Shown here piece by piece: positions 60,788 through 64,000 of a DNA stretch of 64,000 nucleotides. Source of the DNA: Nodosilinea sp. WJT8-NPBG4 (GTDB taxonomy: Bacteria > Cyanobacteriota > Cyanobacteriia > Phormidesmidales > Phormidesmidaceae); assembly GCA_019359285.1 (NCBI GenBank), contig JAHHHQ010000038.1:1-64000 (forward strand), written 5' to 3'. The notes beneath the pieces are model-generated. The model made no database searches. It saw only the letters and a program-made list of their open reading frames with translations, and was not told the origin of the DNA. Every line of letters begins with the position of its first letter. The stretch's first letter is position 1. The position numbers and the translations under genes are program-made.

Positions 60788-61706
60788 GTTAGGACAGTTT
60801 TTTGAAGGCATCATCGACGGCGTCCCAGAGGTGATCAAACGTAGTTAGCGTTTTACGCAGGTGATGTTTCAAGCGCGCCCAAAACTTTTCAATTTTGTTG
60901 AAGTCCGGGGAGTAGGGCGGCAGAAAGAGCAGGGTGCATCCCGCCTGTTCAATCAACGCTTGAGTGCGTTGAGATTTATGAAAGCTGGCGTTGTCCATCA
61001 CCACAACCTGTCCAGGGCTTAACTCGGGTACCAAGTACCGCTCGACCCAGGCTTCAAACAAATGGGTGTTGCAATAGCCTTCAAAGGTCATCGGAGCAAT
61101 CACGGTTCGATTTCGCCAGCCGGCAACCATACTGATGCGCTGAGTGCGATGGCCCAGCTTGAGGGCATGAAAGCGCTCAGAGCGAGGGCAGTAGCCGTAG
61201 GGATAGTCTTCGGTATCGTCGACACCCGCCTCGTCGAGATACACCACGTGAGTCGGGTCAACCTGCGCCAGTTGCTTTAGAAAGGCTCGGCGCTCGGCCT
61301 CATTACGCTCGCGGTAGCCGTACGTCTTTTTTTACGCGTAAACCCAATCTGGCGCAGCGCTTTGCCTACCGTGACATCGGTAATTGGCTCGGGCCAAAGC
61401 TCGGCCATCTGCTGCTGGGTGAGATGACCGTGAGCGTTGGCAAAGGCTCGGAAGGCTTCTAAGTTGTTGACCTTGGGCGCTGGTCCTCGGTGATACCCCC
61501 GCCTTGGCGATGCACTGCCGGTGGCGTCACGACGTTTAAGCCACAAATCAAGAGTGTTACGGCTGATGTTGAACATCCGACTGACGTGACTCTTCTTCTC
61601 GCCTCGGTCAACAGCAGCAAGCACTTTCTCACGCAGGTCATCGCTATAAGCGGCTGGCATTACAGGTAGGGGCAGTAGAGACACGACACCTCCATGTTGT
61701 CCTAAC
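60788..61706 (-). mobile_element. IS630-type insertion sequence
   Basis: The element holds one transposase in two overlapping frames (60789-61660). GTTAGGACA at 60788-60796 and TGTCCTAAC at 61698-61706 are inverted and mark likely ends. IS630 elements insert at TA; a TA precedes the left end (60786-60787) but none follows the right end, so the exact boundaries are uncertain. The copy appears complete. Confidence 0.65.
60789..61660 (-). CDS. IS630 transposase made by -1 frameshifting
   Basis: The first frame starts at 61660 (MPAAYSDDLREKVLAAVDRG) with a HTH domain (SHVSRMFNISRNTLDLWLKR) and a second HTH (HLTQQQMAELWPEPITDVTV). At seven A residues (minus-strand A7, plus-strand T7 at 61327-61333) it must slip back one base. 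The second frame then continues KTYGYRERNEAERRAF into the DDE domain: VVYLDEAGVDDTEDY, VVMDNASFHKSQRTQALIEQ and YSPDFNKIEKFWARLKHHLR. Without the slip the first frame ends 14 codons later, at 61277. This is the usual IS630 arrangement. Confidence 0.85.
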
Positions 61707-62073
61707 AACACCTTCGACTGCAAGATCGCTGACTGCAACACCACCAAGCACGGTTTGCTAGCCAAGCCGCCGCCGCTGGTGATGAAAGACTGGGCCACAG
61801 GTGGCGATGGCCATAGGGCGGCAGTATCCGCTCTGAAACGTGGAGGTGGCGATCGCCAATCTAGGGCTTGTTGAAAAAGTCAGGATTAGAGAAACGTCTC
61901 TTATCGGTGTTGAACCTGACGGACTGATAGAAATGGTTGAAAGGACTGAAACTTCCTACCGGGGGCAGGGAACGGCGGACCGATACAGCGGTTCCTGGGT
62001 AGGTGAGGTACAGATTCAGATCTGAGATTACTGCGTGGCAAGGGTTTCAGGGCTCGTGCTGTACCTCATGGGA
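61661..62073. other. Region between IS630 and mcrC with remnants
   Basis: A plus-strand frame from 61707 to TGA at 61874 (56 codons, starting NTFDCKIADCNTTKHGLLAK with a Cys pair, ending DRQSRAC) begins exactly at the IS right end and may be the tail of a gene disrupted by the IS. GGGCTTGTTGAAAAAGTC at 61864-61881 resembles the terminal repeat of IS5-like elements. TGAGGTACAG (62004-62013) and CTGTACCTCA (62059-62068) form an inverted repeat just after the mcrC stop. Confidence 0.35.
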
Positions 62074-63327
62074 TCAAGAAACGCTGTATGAGACATCGGA
62101 TTCAACAATTGTCTCGGCATTCCCTAACAGCTGCCGCAAAAAATTGCGGCCTCCAGCTTCCAAACTTCCTTCAATGTCAAACGAGAGCCCCCTTACTCGG
62201 ATCTGGTTAGGGCATACATCAAACGTTTGATCTAGCTTTGCCGGATAAATCAAGACGGCTTCCCTGGTGCCCTTAGTCTCGGCATAGGCCATTGCCTGGT
62301 GAACATCGGGAGGTTTGAGATGCTCGGGGTCTTTGTACTTGGTATCTAGCACATAGCGGGTGGTGCCAGTTTCTATATCCTCCAAAACCAGGTCAATCCT
62401 GAAATGAAGGGCGTGATGGTCAGATAAGGTGACTTTCTCCTGGGCCTTCAAACGTAAGCCATGACGTTCTCGTAGTTCCTTCTCATTGGCCTTAAGCCAG
62501 GCGGCAACGAATTCCTCAAACAGACTATTCATATCCACCAGGAAAGGAATCATGCGGCGATCGCCAGCATCTAGGCTGGGGCCGCTGTAGTCGAGGAAGA
62601 ATCGACAGAGGGCGTGGAGCACTTGATAATCGTCGTTGAGGCGGTTATAAGTGCGCCCTCTACAGTCATGGGATGAGTGAGGGGTGAGTGTAACTGTCCC
62701 CTGGAGGGCGCGGTAGGCACTACGGACAGTAGGCAACACTCGCTCTGAGCACACGCCATGGCGGCGGATTTGGTGCAGGGTCCAGAGCAGAATCTGGTTG
62801 TCTTCGATGTCGGCGGTTTGTTCCTGGTAGTGGCATTTGAGGCGGGTTTCCCAGGGGTGGCGGATCTGGTGGGGCAGGTCTAACCGCCCTCGAATGCAGT
62901 TGAGCCGTTCAGTTTTGGGAATGTAGGTGCGGTAAAGCCCTCGGCGGGCACGATCGGCGATACGTTTGGCGAGAATTTCAGCCAGGCGTTCGTACAGTTC
63001 TTCCAGGGTGTCGCAGTGGTTCCAGTTGGCTAGTAGCTTGAAATCGCCCAGGTTGTAGGCGTACTCCAACATGCCAAAGAGATTGTAGATAGAAACTTTT
63101 GGCTCAATGCGGATGGCGACTTCTGGGGAGAGGGGAATAAACCCAACCCAGCTCTGAGCGGTAAGCTTCCAGGTTTTGCCGTTGCCGGCATGGGGGAAGT
63201 CAACCGCTACTTTATCGGAGTAAGTTTGCTTCAGGAGAAGTCCCAAGGCTTCGGGGAAGTCTTTCTCTAGTAGGGTCTTGGATCTGTATTCTTTGAGTGT
63301 AATGACCTGCTGGGTGGCTATGTTCAT
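62074..63327 (-). CDS. mcrC: McrC, nuclease subunit of the McrBC restriction system
   Basis: The 417-residue protein pairs with McrB to cut DNA carrying modified cytosines. It has an N-terminal region that contacts the McrB ring (EYAYNLGDFKLL, LEELYERLAEILAKR), then a PD-(D/E)XK nuclease domain at about residues 300-390 with LHFRIDLVLEDIETG and YVLDTKYKDPEH, the D...D-x-K core. Its start overlaps the end of mcrB by four bases. The length is normal. The gene is 368 bases from the IS630 element. Confidence 0.92.
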   Translation of the reverse strand: MNIATQQVITLKEYRSKTLLEKDFPEALGLLLKQTYSDKVAVDFPHAGNGKTWKLTAQSWVGFIPLSPEVAIRIEPKVSIYNLFGMLEYAYNLGDFKLLANWNHCDTLEELYERLAEILAKRIADRARRGLYRTYIPKTERLNCIRGRLDLPHQIRHPWETRLKCHYQEQTADIEDNQILLWTLHQIRRHGVCSERVLPTVRSAYRALQGTVTLTPHSSHDCRGRTYNRLNDDYQVLHALCRFFLDYSGPSLDAGDRRMIPFLVDMNSLFEEFVAAWLKANEKELRERHGLRLKAQEKVTLSDHHALHFRIDLVLEDIETGTTRYVLDTKYKDPEHLKPPDVHQAMAYAETKGTREAVLIYPAKLDQTFDVCPNQIRVRGLSFDIEGSLEAGGRNFLRQLLGNAETIVESDVSYSVS

Positions 63328-64000
63328 GGCATTAGCTCAGACTTCACCCGCTCCCACCTGAACTCCTCTACCTTTTGGGGCTGGTCGAAGAAGTACTCTT
63401 CCAAGTAGGGTTCAATCTCCATACGCCAGATGGCTCTAAGTTCGGTCTGAAGGGATTCGTGCAAGAAGAACGAGGTCCCAATAGCGTACTGAGGGTCATC
63501 AATTGTCTTGTTGACTCGTTCGAGTACACTAATTAAGCCTCCGACGTAGCAGCTGGTTTTGGCGTGAAAATGCCGGAGTACATCCATCTGGGGATAGAGG
63601 GGTAGAAAAGCAAAGCGACGCCGTAGGGCATGGTCTACTAGGGCGATAGAGCGATCAGCGGTATTCATGGTGCCGATGATGCGCACGTTTTTAGGAATGC
63701 TAAAACGTTGACCACCGCAAGCAAGATTGACCTCTTTATCTCGGTACTCCAGCAGGTACATGAGTTCACCGAATACCTGAGCCAGGTTGGCGCGGTTGAT
63801 TTCATCAATGATGAGGACACAAATACTCTGGCGCTGCCGGGCTTCTTGGCAAAAATTGAGAAACCGCCCCGGCTCGACGGGGTAATCTAGACCACCATTT
63901 TTGCCTTGCTTGGGGCGGATGCCTTGGATGAAGTCTTCGTAAGTGTAGGCAGGATGGAACTGCACGATCTCCGTGAAACCATCACTATCACTCAGGAGGT
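63324..64000 (-). CDS. mcrB: McrB AAA+ GTPase, C-terminal part, cut by window edge
   Basis: The frame is open to base 64000 and contains the C-terminal half of an McrB-type AAA+ module: FHPAYTYEDFIQGIRP, Walker B VLIIDEINRANLAQVFGELM, the McrB GTPase signature MNTADRSIALVDHALRRRFA and the sensor-2 region. The Walker A motif and DNA-recognition N-terminus lie outside. It ends in ATGA with mcrC, so the two are coupled. McrBC restricts methylated invading DNA. Confidence 0.92.
   Translation of the reverse strand, partial: LLSDSDGFTEIVQFHPAYTYEDFIQGIRPKQGKNGGLDYPVEPGRFLNFCQEARQRQSICVLIIDEINRANLAQVFGELMYLLEYRDKEVNLACGGQRFSIPKNVRIIGTMNTADRSIALVDHALRRRFAFLPLYPQMDVLRHFHAKTSCYVGGLISVLERVNKTIDDPQYAIGTSFFLHESLQTELRAIWRMEIEPYLEEYFFDQPQKVEEFRWERVKSELMP

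Larger units (their letters stand above)
52103..60788. mobile_element. Putative integrative element next to tRNA-Gly
   Basis: From the 3' end of tRNA-Gly the region holds two tyrosine recombinases, AT-rich sequence with an interrupted unknown gene, a small ribbon-helix-helix protein, a short HTH protein and a zinc-finger/TOPRIM/ATPase replication protein, all on the plus strand. No capsid, portal or conjugation genes are seen, so it resembles a replicating satellite or plasmid-like integrative element. I did not find a second copy of the tRNA 3' end downstream, so the right boundary is unknown. McrBC further right may be cargo. Confidence 0.6.

Noticed and set aside
60569..64000. Second copy of the tRNA-Gly 3' end as attR
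   Set aside because: I looked for the T-arm/acceptor sequence after the replication gene and did not find it in this window.

Overview
The window reads as a piece of a cyanobacterial chromosome. The HIP1 octamer GCGATCGC recurs throughout, an NblA-type phycobilisome-degradation protein and Fut-type iron uptake genes are present, and heptanucleotide STRR-like and GGGGATGAGG-type dispersed repeats lie between and even inside genes. GC content is fairly high in core genes, and no heterocyst or nitrogen-fixation genes are seen. This suggests a filamentous non-heterocystous (Leptolyngbya/Nodosilinea-like) lineage, but that placement is inference.

Region 1-23 kb is mostly housekeeping. It starts with a partial IS630-type transposase and a truncated thioesterase facing a TetR regulator with a clear operator. 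Next come methionine aminopeptidase, a GNAT, an aldo/keto reductase with ferredoxin-like clusters, a DUF151 bifunctional nuclease, riboflavin synthase, a VapBC-like pair, a lipid-linked glycosyltransferase with a GST, HisC, a fused CobA-HemD, CoaE, a degenerate Eco57I-like methylase, SRPBCC and methyltransferase genes, a SOUL protein, a HAD phosphatase, a TVP38 membrane protein, an SDR, an ABC exporter and a YdcF protein.

Region 23-38 kb holds futB (plus strand) and futA (minus strand). Between them lie a Uma2 nuclease, a large NACHT-LRR protein whose leucine-rich repeats are an almost perfect 66-bp tandem array, and a small unknown gene followed by a degenerate 21-bp repeat array. NblA, a GAF protein, a PKHD-type dioxygenase, a PBP4-type carboxypeptidase, a lipid-A-disaccharide-synthase-like protein and XisH/XisI follow. 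Region 38-52 kb has a DUF2726 gene broken by an amber codon, a seven-PAS hybrid histidine kinase, an alpha/beta hydrolase between two copies of a dispersed repeat, an SGNH-like protein lacking its Asp/His pair, a lysozyme with three peptidoglycan-binding repeats, and the siroheme genes cobA and sirB.

From tRNA-Gly(TCC) at 52.03 kb onward the sequence looks like an integrative element. It has two tandem tyrosine recombinases, an unknown gene with an in-frame stop, a 44-residue ribbon-helix-helix protein, a short HTH protein and a zinc-finger/TOPRIM/ATPase replication protein. An IS630 element whose transposase needs a -1 frameshift and a McrBC restriction pair running off the right edge follow. 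The element's right boundary is not visible. The strongest candidates for undescribed biology are the modular LRR array in the NACHT protein and the replication/integration module next to tRNA-Gly.
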